NCBI GenBank assembly: GCA_964434585.1 | Contig: CAYSVN010000023.1 | Span: 1-15,740 of the forward strand | From: CAYSVN01 sp964434585 | GTDB lineage: Bacteria > Patescibacteriota > Gracilibacteria > Peribacterales > Peribacteraceae | Length of the DNA stretch: 15,740 nucleotides | Reading direction: 5' to 3' | Part shown: piece by piece, positions 7,449 to 14,173 of the stretch | Layout of the letters: each line of letters begins with the position of its first letter | Position numbering within the stretch: the first letter of the stretch is position 1 | Notes under the pieces: generated by a model | Told to the model about the DNA's origin: nothing | Databases searched by the model: none | The model's input: only the letters and a program-made list of their open reading frames with translations | Program-made: the position numbers and the translations under genes

Positions 7449-7500
7449 GGGAGTGTAGCTTCCCCCTCCGTTCTGCGGAACTACGGCGTGACAGGCAGCT
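7449..7500 (+). pseudogene. tRNA-Asp 5' fragment interrupted in the D arm by a palindromic insert
   Basis: GGGAGTGTAGCT (7449-7460) is identical to the first 12 bases of the intact tRNA-Asp at 7557. A 35-base insert follows (7461-7495), and then CAGCT (7496-7500), which is where the intact tRNA would continue (GTAGCT|CAGCT). The insert contains the hairpin GTTC-TGCG-GAAC. After CAGCT the resemblance to the tRNA stops. The same insert, in diverged form, occupies the same position in the second broken copy at 7825. Confidence 0.65.
7461..7495. repeat. Palindromic repeat, copy 1
   Basis: A 35-base segment related to 7830-7868: both read TCC..TCC/TTC-GTTCTG..GAACTACGGCG.GACA.G. The loop region differs (TGCG against TGTAAACA) yet stays self-complementary. 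On the minus strand it begins CCTGTCACGCCG, which also occurs in the T-loop insert at 7960-7971. Confidence 0.6.
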
Positions 7501-7556
7501 TCCAGCTTCGCCTCTCATGCTAAAGCTACAAGTGACATTAATTACTTAACACTCGT

Positions 7557-7633
7557 GGGAGTGTAGCTCAGCTGGTTAGAGCGTCCGCCTGTCACGCGGA
7601 AGGTCGCGGGTTCGAGTCCCGTCATTCCCGCCA
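7557..7633 (+). tRNA. tRNA-Asp(GTC)
   Basis: 77 bases including encoded CCA. The cloverleaf closes completely: acceptor GGGAGTG/CATTCCC (one G-T pair), D stem GCTC/GAGC with AGCTGGTTA loop, anticodon stem TCCGC/GCGGA with loop CTGTCAC (anticodon GTC at 34-36), variable AGGTC, T stem GCGGG/CCCGT with loop TTCGAGT, discriminator G. The gene lies exactly against the N gap. The 55 bases at its 3' side are repeated on the other side of the gap. Confidence 0.96.
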
Positions 7634-7733
7634 NNNNNNNNNNNNNNNNNNNNNNNNNNNNNNNNNNNNNNNNNNNNNNNNNNNNNNNNNNNNNNNNNNN
7701 NNNNNNNNNNNNNNNNNNNNNNNNNNNNNNNNN
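7634..7733. other. Assembly gap (100 N)
   Basis: Exactly 100 N, likely a nominal scaffold gap. The 55 bases on the left (7579-7633) and right (7734-7788) are identical, as expected when two contigs share an assembly word of 55 at a repeat junction. The true distance may be zero, negative (contigs overlap, one tRNA) or longer (tandem tRNAs). Confidence 0.95.
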
Positions 7734-7788
7734 GAGCGTCCGCCTGTCACGCGGAAGGTCGCGGGTTCGAGTCCCGTCATTCCCGCCA
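7734..7788 (+). tRNA. tRNA-Asp 3' part on the far side of the gap (partial)
   Basis: Identical to positions 23-77 of the intact tRNA-Asp, from the D stem through anticodon GTC to CCA. The 5' part falls in the gap. It is either a second tandem tRNA-Asp or the same gene duplicated by scaffolding. A terminator follows immediately, which suits a real tRNA 3' end. Confidence 0.6.
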
Positions 7789-7791
7789 TTA

Positions 7792-7816
7792 AAAACTACC
7801 CAACGGTGGTTTTTTT
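7792..7816 (+). terminator. Rho-independent terminator after tRNA-Asp
   Basis: Stem ACTACC/GGTGGT (7795-7800 and 7805-7810, one T-G pair), extended by A-T pairs, CAAC loop, followed by a run of T to 7816. It starts four bases after the tRNA CCA. Confidence 0.8.
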
Positions 7817-7824
7817 GTTATCAA

Positions 7825-8001
7825 TAGCTTCCTCCTTCGTTCTGTAAACAGAACTACGGCGCGACAAGCAGCTGGCTAGGACTGCATTGCAGTCCGCTGA
7901 TTAAAAGCGCGTCCGCCTAGCTCATTCACGCGGAAGGTCGCGGGTTCGAAAAAGTACCGCCTGTCACGCCGCAACGAAGTGAAGGCGGATCATTCCCGCC
8001 A
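7825..8001 (+). pseudogene. tRNA-Asp-derived mosaic with four insertions
   Basis: Collinear pieces of the tRNA-Asp are visible: TAGCT (7825-7829), CAGCTGGCTAG (7869-7879), GCGTCCGCCT (7909-7918), TCACGCGGAAGGTCGCGG plus GTTCGA (7926-7949) and CATTCCCGCCA (7991-8001). Between them sit extra segments: 7830-7868 in the D arm (hairpin GTTCTG-TAAA-CAGAAC), about 7880-7908 (hairpin GGACTGCA-T-TGCAGTCC at 7879-7895), 7919-7925 in the anticodon loop, and 7950-7990 in the T loop (stem CCGCC..TCAC/GTGA..GGCGG). The GTC anticodon is destroyed and the 5' acceptor strand is missing, so it cannot be a normal tRNA. Confidence 0.65.
7830..7868. repeat. Palindromic repeat, copy 2
   Basis: The diverged second copy, lying between TAGCT and CAGCT exactly as copy 1 does. 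Its central hairpin is longer (GTTCTG/CAGAAC with loop TAAA). Confidence 0.6.
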
Positions 8002-8008
8002 CGTAGAA

Positions 8009-8146
8009 CACTAAGGGCACCCGTAAACGCTTCACTATAGACAGCGAACTTCGGACCCTTGTTCGTCGTAAGCTCTACTTTTGCCCTAACATTGGTAAGA
8101 AGGGTACAAGTCCTACCTACTTATGTTTACGGGGCACTAAGGGCAC
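8009..8146. repeat. Segment bounded by a 12-mer direct repeat and a 9-bp inverted repeat
   Basis: CACTAAGGGCAC occurs at both ends (8009-8020 and 8135-8146). Just inside are the inverted arms CCCGTAAAC (8020-8028) and GTTTACGGG (8125-8133). Within lies a further hairpin ACAGCGAAC/GTTCGTCGT (8041-8049 and 8061-8069, one mismatch, one G-T). A central TGCCCTA (around 8082-8088) can pair with either copy of the 12-mer. No reading frame is apparent. It could be a structured RNA, a small palindromic mobile element or a recombination site; 8147-8199 beyond it shows nothing further. Confidence 0.45.
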
Positions 8147-8199
8147 TTTGAGCGCTTTTGTACCTGTCTCCATAAGTGAGTGACGAAGTATTAATGATG

Positions 8200-11100
8200 C
8201 TAATTGTATTGCTTGAAGTTTTCAGCTTGTTCAAAAATTTCTTTATACACTTCATCCCTATCTATTGGTGGATAATCATTATTAGCAAGTAATACTATAA
8301 GATCTGCCTTAAGCTCAGCTTTAATATTCTCCTGCTTATTCCAATCTGTATATTTTGCCTTATCATCTACAACTGCTTTAACTTCTTTCGCTAAATGCAC
8401 TAGCTTGTCTTCTGGATATTCAAAATCATGTCTATGTGCTAAGTCTTTTAAAATATCGTAAAATGCCTTTTCCTCAAAATCAATACCCATCTCTACAAAC
8501 GAATCTTTATCTTCTTTCATTAAATGATAAAGATCTATAATCTCATCGGTAAACTCCTCTAGCACTCTGCTTTCAAGGGTATCAGACTCTTTGCGTTCGT
8601 TATATTTTTCTACCAATGCCTGCATTTTTTTAGCAAAATCTGTCCCTTTTACCTTATTTACTTTCTTATAGTCAGCAATCGCTTTAGCAAGTAGCTGCTG
8701 CAAGAGTTTAATCTTAGTGTTTGGAAGCTTAATTTTATCAATCTTTGCCAAGTAGTCTTCATCAAAAATATCAATAGTGGATTCTTCCTCACTTCCTAAC
8801 TTGAAAATCTCTTCAACACCTTCACTTACAATTGCATCAGCCATCATCTGCCTTACCTTCTTATTCATTTGAGCTGTATCTGGTGCACCGCCCTTCGTTA
8901 ACTTATATAAAATTGATCGCACAGCTAGGTAGAAATGTATCCAATCACGCTCCTCTTCAGATAAGGCTCCACTTCCAGAACAAATATCGTATGATGCCTT
9001 TAAGCGCTTTACTATACCCATGAACCGTTTTTCTATTTCGTTTGTTTTTTGTACAAATTCTACAGCTTTATTTAAGCATTCTAATTGCTCTAAAGCTGAG
9101 CCAGAAAAATACAAAGATGAATCAAATGAATGGAATAATTTTGCAAGAATATCTAATTGATCTCTTGTTGCATTAAGCGACATATCAATATCTTCAAAGT
9201 TTTGACTATCTGCCTTATTGTAATGTGCTAAAGCTAAATTCATTGCCTTTTTAATGCCTATATAATCCACTACTAGCCCTTTTTCTTTTGAGCCATACGT
9301 TCTATTCACCCGTGATATTGTTTGAATCAAACTATGCTGTTTTATAGGTTTATCAATATAAATTGTATCTAAACATGGTACATCAAAACCAGTCAGCCAC
9401 ATATCTACCACAATAGCGATTTTAAAATTAGATTTTTCTTCTTTAAACTGACGATCTAATTCTTTGCGATATTTTTTATCTCCTAGTAAATCATAGAGCC
9501 CTTTTGGATCATCTTTTCCGCGTGTCATCACCATTTTTATGCGCTCCATTGGTTTAATCTCCTTCTGCTCTTTATCTGTTAATGCTTCACCTTCTGCACA
9601 AACTTGTACAGTTTGCCATGCTGGCTTAAGTGCAATAATTTCTTGGTACAAACTATATGCTATTTCACGTTTATTGCAGACAAATAACGCTTTACCTTTC
9701 ATAGATGAGCCCTCGGCTACTCGATTGGTATAATGCTCTACAAAGTCTTCTGCTACCGCCTTAATACGGCTTGGATCTCCTAAAATTGTGTTCATTTGCG
9801 CTGTAGCCTTCTTACTGCCCTCAATCTGGTGTTCGTTAGAGCCTTCGTCTTCACACTTAGAATAATACTGTTCAATTTCTCGTAACTTAGCATTGTCTAG
9901 CAATACTTTTGCCGCTCTTCCTTCGTAGACAATTTTTACAGTGATTTTATCCGCTACTGACTCTGTCATAGTGTAACTATCAATAATTTCACCGAATACA
10001 TCAAGGGTCGCATTGATTGGCGTGCCAGTAAACCCAACATAAGTAGCATTTGGTAAAGAATCATGTAAATGCTTTGCAAAACCAAATGATTTTTTTACAC
10101 CAGTGTCTGTTATACGAATCTTTTGATCTAAGTTTACCTGACTCCTATGCGCTTCATCAGAAATACAAATGACATTAGTTCTATCGGTTAGCACATCGGT
10201 ATCTTCGTTAAACTTATGAATCGTCGTTAGAAACACTCCACCACTTTTACGTCCTTGCAGCTTTGCGCGTAAATCAGTACGACTATCAACGCTTTCTACC
10301 ACCTGGTCACCAATGTACCCCTTCGCATTCGTAAATTGCTCAGAAAGTTGATCATCTAAATCTGTTCGATCTGTAATTAAAATAATTGTAGGGCTTTCAA
10401 AATCTGCACTACGCATAATAAGCCTTGTTAAAAACAGCATTGTAAAACTTTTACCACAACCAGTTGCTCCAAAATATGTACCCCCTTTACCATCTCCAGT
10501 TGGTTTTTGATGTAATTTAATATTTTCGAACAGCGCACGAGCAGCGTAATACTGGGGATATCTACACACAATCTTCTCCTCTTTATTTGGGCTATCTGGC
10601 AAATAGATAAAGTTCTGAATAATATCCCCTAATCGTTCTTTTTGTAACATGCCTTGCACCATGGTATACAAAGCATTAATACCATCTACTTCACCAGCCT
10701 CGCCATTTGTTCTACGCCATGCATAGTAAAATTCGTACGGTGCAAAAAAGGACCCTGCCTTTGTATTAGCGCCATCGCTAATGATACAAAATGCATTGTA
10801 TTTACATAGTTCGGGAATATCTCTACGGTAACGAGTGGTAAGTTGTACATATGCATCATGCAGCGTGGCATCTTCACGAATTGCACTCTTAAATTCAAAT
10901 AAAACTAACGGCAAGCCATTAATATATAGAATGCCATCAGGTATTCGTTTTTCGTAACCAATTACTTCTAACTGATTTACAAATTTATAGTGATTATTAG
11001 CTGTGTTCGTAAAATCAATAAGATGTATAAATAAATCTTTTTGCGTGCGGTCTTCACGCTTAAATACAAAGCCATTAGAAACCATGTTTATAATTTCCTT

Positions 11101-11343
11101 ATTACTACCATAAAGGTCAGATGAAGGGTAATTTTCTAACCTTCTAATAACATCCTCCACTTCATTTTCTGTAATATTATCATCTCTATACTGTGTACTT
11201 AAAAATAATCGCAGGTCAGCCTTTATCAACACCTCTTCCATGCTTGCACGGTCTATGTTCATGCCAGACACATGTAGAATCTCTTCTTGATATAGAAGTT
11301 CTATGAATGCCTGCTCTAATTGTGATTCAGTGAATTTAGTCAT
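8200..11343 (-). CDS. hsdR: Type I restriction enzyme, R subunit (HsdR)
   Basis: 1047 residues, ATG start, TAG stop. Order of domains: N-terminal PD-(D/E)xK nuclease with E126 (in NQLEV), D136 (in RIPDGIL) and E150-x-K152 (LFEFKS); then a superfamily 2 helicase/translocase with Walker A GATGCGKS (292-299), DEAH box (396-399), FTGTP (438-442), and motif V/VI region LTGFDVPCLDTIYIDK and QTISRVNR; then a helical C-terminal part ending YKEIFEQAENFKQYN that binds the methylase core. In the holoenzyme R2M2S1 it translocates DNA from an unmodified target and cuts at a distance. Length and all motifs are normal, so it looks active. It is last in the operon, 20 bases after the DUF6119-like gene. Confidence 0.96.
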   Translation of the reverse strand: MTKFTESQLEQAFIELLYQEEILHVSGMNIDRASMEEVLIKADLRLFLSTQYRDDNITENEVEDVIRRLENYPSSDLYGSNKEIINMVSNGFVFKREDRTQKDLFIHLIDFTNTANNHYKFVNQLEVIGYEKRIPDGILYINGLPLVLFEFKSAIREDATLHDAYVQLTTRYRRDIPELCKYNAFCIISDGANTKAGSFFAPYEFYYAWRRTNGEAGEVDGINALYTMVQGMLQKERLGDIIQNFIYLPDSPNKEEKIVCRYPQYYAARALFENIKLHQKPTGDGKGGTYFGATGCGKSFTMLFLTRLIMRSADFESPTIILITDRTDLDDQLSEQFTNAKGYIGDQVVESVDSRTDLRAKLQGRKSGGVFLTTIHKFNEDTDVLTDRTNVICISDEAHRSQVNLDQKIRITDTGVKKSFGFAKHLHDSLPNATYVGFTGTPINATLDVFGEIIDSYTMTESVADKITVKIVYEGRAAKVLLDNAKLREIEQYYSKCEDEGSNEHQIEGSKKATAQMNTILGDPSRIKAVAEDFVEHYTNRVAEGSSMKGKALFVCNKREIAYSLYQEIIALKPAWQTVQVCAEGEALTDKEQKEIKPMERIKMVMTRGKDDPKGLYDLLGDKKYRKELDRQFKEEKSNFKIAIVVDMWLTGFDVPCLDTIYIDKPIKQHSLIQTISRVNRTYGSKEKGLVVDYIGIKKAMNLALAHYNKADSQNFEDIDMSLNATRDQLDILAKLFHSFDSSLYFSGSALEQLECLNKAVEFVQKTNEIEKRFMGIVKRLKASYDICSGSGALSEEERDWIHFYLAVRSILYKLTKGGAPDTAQMNKKVRQMMADAIVSEGVEEIFKLGSEEESTIDIFDEDYLAKIDKIKLPNTKIKLLQQLLAKAIADYKKVNKVKGTDFAKKMQALVEKYNERKESDTLESRVLEEFTDEIIDLYHLMKEDKDSFVEMGIDFEEKAFYDILKDLAHRHDFEYPEDKLVHLAKEVKAVVDDKAKYTDWNKQENIKAELKADLIVLLANNDYPPIDRDEVYKEIFEQAENFKQYN

Positions 11344-11363
11344 AACAATAAGTAAGATGTGAA

Positions 11364-12932
11364 TTATTTACGTTGAATTTTTACAAGTTTTACATCTGAA
11401 AAACCAAATGTATTCAATAAGTTTTTTTCGTTTTTAATATTAACTTTGCTAAAAAAAGGCAAGTCTAAGTCAGACACAGATTTACTAATAACACCAAAAA
11501 CAATTTTGTGTTTTGATGGATCTGGATTTATAAGTGGATTAATTGGTATAGTTGGCTCTTTATCTAATACCTTTTGCCTAAATTTCGGATCAGATATAAA
11601 TAATTGCCCTGAAACTTTTCCTTGAGCAAATAAATGACTTAATGCACTAGATCCATAATAATTTTTTACATGAATAAATGTGTTATTATCAGCGTCGTAT
11701 ACATCACAAAATTCAATTGCACTTGCACCACCACCATATCGTATATTTTTTCTATCCATTAAGATAGAATTTGGTATAGAGATAGCTAATTTAGAATTAT
11801 AATCATCCTCATGATCACCTGATTCGCAATCTAGTAATACCGTACCAGTCGAAGCAGTCATTAGTGCTGAGTAGTTTTTTTCTATTTCTTCTACAAAGCC
11901 TTTAGCAATCTCGTACCACTTACCATTTGTTAAGATAATTTTTCTATTCCCTTCGGTGACCTCACAATAACAACATTGAAAGCTAGACCAATCTTTATAC
12001 TCATCATCTGTTGAATTATTAAATGCAATAATTTTTTTTCTTTTTAAGAAATTTAAATCGATAGACTGAATCTGACTGTCAGTTAGTGATTCTTTAAAAT
12101 TTTCTAGTGTTATATCATCCGATAAATCCTCTTTTTTACCAGAAAAGGAAAAACCAGCAATATCTTCCCATTCAATAATTTCAGGTATTGCCATCCACAA
12201 TTTTATATTTTCTTCATCAATATTTTTTAACTTACTAATTAATTTCTCATTCCATTCATCTTGATTTCTTATTGCTTTAATTTGATCTATAAAATTAAAA
12301 TTTTTCTTATAGTCATCTTTTTTATAATACTTAAAGCATTCTTTCAAAAAATCTTTAATATTTACGACTGTAACTTTAGCAGAAACAGTAAAAGCAACTT
12401 TTCCTGTCACTAAACTGTTGCCAAAATATGAATTCTTTTTAGGTTTACCTGTTATTTCCTCAATTAAGTCTTGTTCAATATCTACTCCAAAATCTGATAT
12501 ATCTCCAATTTTACTCAATTGTTCTAATGTATTTTTAGGATCAGAAGCAAGTGTTCTTTTTCCAATTTTTCTAATACTTTTTCTATCGACAATATTTAGA
12601 ACAGTTTTAAGTCCAAAATCATCAACACAATGTATTTTATCAATCATTGAATGCCCATATCCAAATGGAATGGCGAATATTCTATCCTGATTATTAATTG
12701 TTACTGATATAAAATAAATGCCCTTTGAGCTTTGATTAAATAGATTAGCGTCACTTACATTTCCTTGAAAAAAATTATTAAGCCATTTAGGAGGGTGTGT
12801 ATTAGAGTTATCATAATAAAACACTCCTTCATTTAACTTAATTTTTTCGTATTTTTTCCCTAGAACATCATTTACTTTCTTACCTTTTTTTAGTAAGTAA
12901 ATTGATATTTTATTGGTAATGTCAGCAGTCAT
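11364..12932 (-). CDS. DUF6119/TIGR04141-like 'sporadically distributed' protein inside the R-M operon
   Basis: 522 residues from ATG at 12932; an in-frame ATG at 12989 would overlap hsdS by 46 bases and add 19 residues that do not look like the family, whose proteins begin near the NKISIYLLKKG seen here at residues 7-17. Other recognised segments: GIYFISVTINNQDRIFAIPFG (71-91), FGLKTVLNIVDRKSI (106-120), SYFGNSLVTGKVAF (168-181), YGGGASAIEFCDVYD (399-413) and HVKNYYGSSALSHLFAQGKV (421-440). These fit the TIGR04141/DUF6119 family from memory; its biochemical role is, to my knowledge, not established. IEFCD...FIHVK resembles a D...xxK beta-hairpin of nuclease folds (inference only). A C320-C321-x-C323 cluster is present. 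The gene is clearly AT-richer than hsdM and hsdR. The position between hsdS and hsdR suggests an accessory effector or regulator of restriction. Confidence 0.8.
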   Translation of the reverse strand: MTADITNKISIYLLKKGKKVNDVLGKKYEKIKLNEGVFYYDNSNTHPPKWLNNFFQGNVSDANLFNQSSKGIYFISVTINNQDRIFAIPFGYGHSMIDKIHCVDDFGLKTVLNIVDRKSIRKIGKRTLASDPKNTLEQLSKIGDISDFGVDIEQDLIEEITGKPKKNSYFGNSLVTGKVAFTVSAKVTVVNIKDFLKECFKYYKKDDYKKNFNFIDQIKAIRNQDEWNEKLISKLKNIDEENIKLWMAIPEIIEWEDIAGFSFSGKKEDLSDDITLENFKESLTDSQIQSIDLNFLKRKKIIAFNNSTDDEYKDWSSFQCCYCEVTEGNRKIILTNGKWYEIAKGFVEEIEKNYSALMTASTGTVLLDCESGDHEDDYNSKLAISIPNSILMDRKNIRYGGGASAIEFCDVYDADNNTFIHVKNYYGSSALSHLFAQGKVSGQLFISDPKFRQKVLDKEPTIPINPLINPDPSKHKIVFGVISKSVSDLDLPFFSKVNIKNEKNLLNTFGFSDVKLVKIQRK

Positions 12933-12943
12933 AAGGTCTATGG

Positions 12944-14173
12944 TTACAAATTGGTGGCAAGTCCAGAAAGAAGTAAATCTCTTATACAATAAAGGCTTTC
13001 TATTTCTTTAATATATATTTTTTTTAAATTAAAAATAGGATTAACATAATAGTTAAATTTTTCAATCATAGCGGCAGTTGGAATTATGATTGTTAAATTC
13101 TTAATCATAGTTGAATTAATAGATGTTACTATTGAAGAAGTTGTACCTAATTTATTAAAATTAAATGCACTTAATTGGCAATAAATATATTCTGAACTCA
13201 ATTTTGAGGTATCTTTTTTATTAAAATGAGCAATTGCTTCATTCGAGATCATCTCCTCTGTTGTTATTGCTAACTTACCAACTGTCATTTTAAATGTAAG
13301 AATTGTAGTATTTTCTGGAATTATTGGAATTCTAAATTTTACAATTGCTTCTTTTGTAAGGCATTCATTTGTTGAAAAAATGTAAGAATTGCAATTTACA
13401 ATATCCTTAATTGAAATCCATTTAACATCGTTTGTAATATCTTTGGAGAACCATTTAGTTTCATTTCTAGGTGGAGTCCTGCCTATACTAACATCAAACT
13501 CTGTATCGATAGCAGAAAAATTCCATCCTCTCGGCATCTCTTTCTCCAATTCCTCACACCATGCCATTTCCCCACCACTACTTTTATATGGCTTGCCATT
13601 CTCATCTGGAAAGTCAAAATCTACAAACCACTGTTTATAAATTGCTTGTGCAGTTTCTTCTAGCTTTGTAATCATTTTGTTATTTAACTCAATACGATCT
13701 TTAATTACATTATATTCCTTAACAATTTCTCGCTGCTTTTCTATAGATGGTATCGGTAGCTCAGTTTCACACATCTCATTCCAGCCAAATGTTTCCCTGG
13801 TACTACCATGCGACATAAAACGTGCATAACGATCAAATTCTGGTCGCCTAAACCACATCATTAAATACTCTGGCAATAATTCGTTACAATCTTTAATCTC
13901 AAAAGTTTTATAGGATTGTGAGACTATTGCGTCCTCGGTTGAATTTAAAGCAATTGAAATCTTATCCCCATTGCGAGACGTTACTGGACCATATGCAAAT
14001 TGGTTTTTTTTAACCAATCTGTAAGTAGACATATCTGTACCAACTGTGTTGGCAATAGATGGAATCAAGATTTTTTGTATGCTTACACCAAGTAAATTAG
14101 TTACCTGACTAGATTTATTTCTTACATTTACCTCGTGAATATAATTGCCGAGTGGTTTATAGTTTGATCTCAT
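12944..14173 (-). CDS. hsdS: Type I restriction enzyme, specificity subunit (HsdS)
   Basis: 409 residues from ATG at 14173; a TTG two codons earlier (14179) is also possible. Two target-recognition domains (about 1-150 and 215-370) are each followed by a conserved helical spacer: LPIPSIEKQREIVKEYNVIKDRIELNNK...AQAIYKQWFVDF (about 140-186) and the C-terminal IIIPTAAMIEKFNYYVNPIFNLKK...LLLSGLATNL. The two domains each read half of a bipartite DNA target and the spacers set their distance and bind HsdM. It overlaps hsdM by 17 bases, indicating coupled translation. The region encoding the second recognition domain is notably AT-richer than the first half of the gene, a sign of domain replacement. 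Confidence 0.94.
   Translation of the reverse strand: MRSNYKPLGNYIHEVNVRNKSSQVTNLLGVSIQKILIPSIANTVGTDMSTYRLVKKNQFAYGPVTSRNGDKISIALNSTEDAIVSQSYKTFEIKDCNELLPEYLMMWFRRPEFDRYARFMSHGSTRETFGWNEMCETELPIPSIEKQREIVKEYNVIKDRIELNNKMITKLEETAQAIYKQWFVDFDFPDENGKPYKSSGGEMAWCEELEKEMPRGWNFSAIDTEFDVSIGRTPPRNETKWFSKDITNDVKWISIKDIVNCNSYIFSTNECLTKEAIVKFRIPIIPENTTILTFKMTVGKLAITTEEMISNEAIAHFNKKDTSKLSSEYIYCQLSAFNFNKLGTTSSIVTSINSTMIKNLTIIIPTAAMIEKFNYYVNPIFNLKKIYIKEIESLYCIRDLLLSGLATNL

Noticed and set aside
7449..8001. CRISPR array, because of repeated short palindromes.
   Set aside because: Only two or three diverged copies with irregular spacing, and no cas genes.
8009..8146. Possible integron attC site or group I intron.
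   Set aside because: GCCCTAAC and the inverted arms superficially recall attC cores and a split tRNA recalls introns, but conserved core boxes and intron P/Q/R/S elements are not found.
8020..8146. Possible tRNA with T-arm-like GGGTACAAGTCC.
   Set aside because: The T stem does not pair and no acceptor, D or anticodon stems can be placed.
12933..12989. Upstream start giving a 541-residue DUF6119-like protein.
   Set aside because: It would overlap hsdS by 46 bases, and the added residues (MYKRFTSFW...) are the shifted-frame reading of the HsdS C-terminus; the ATG at 12932 fits the family start.
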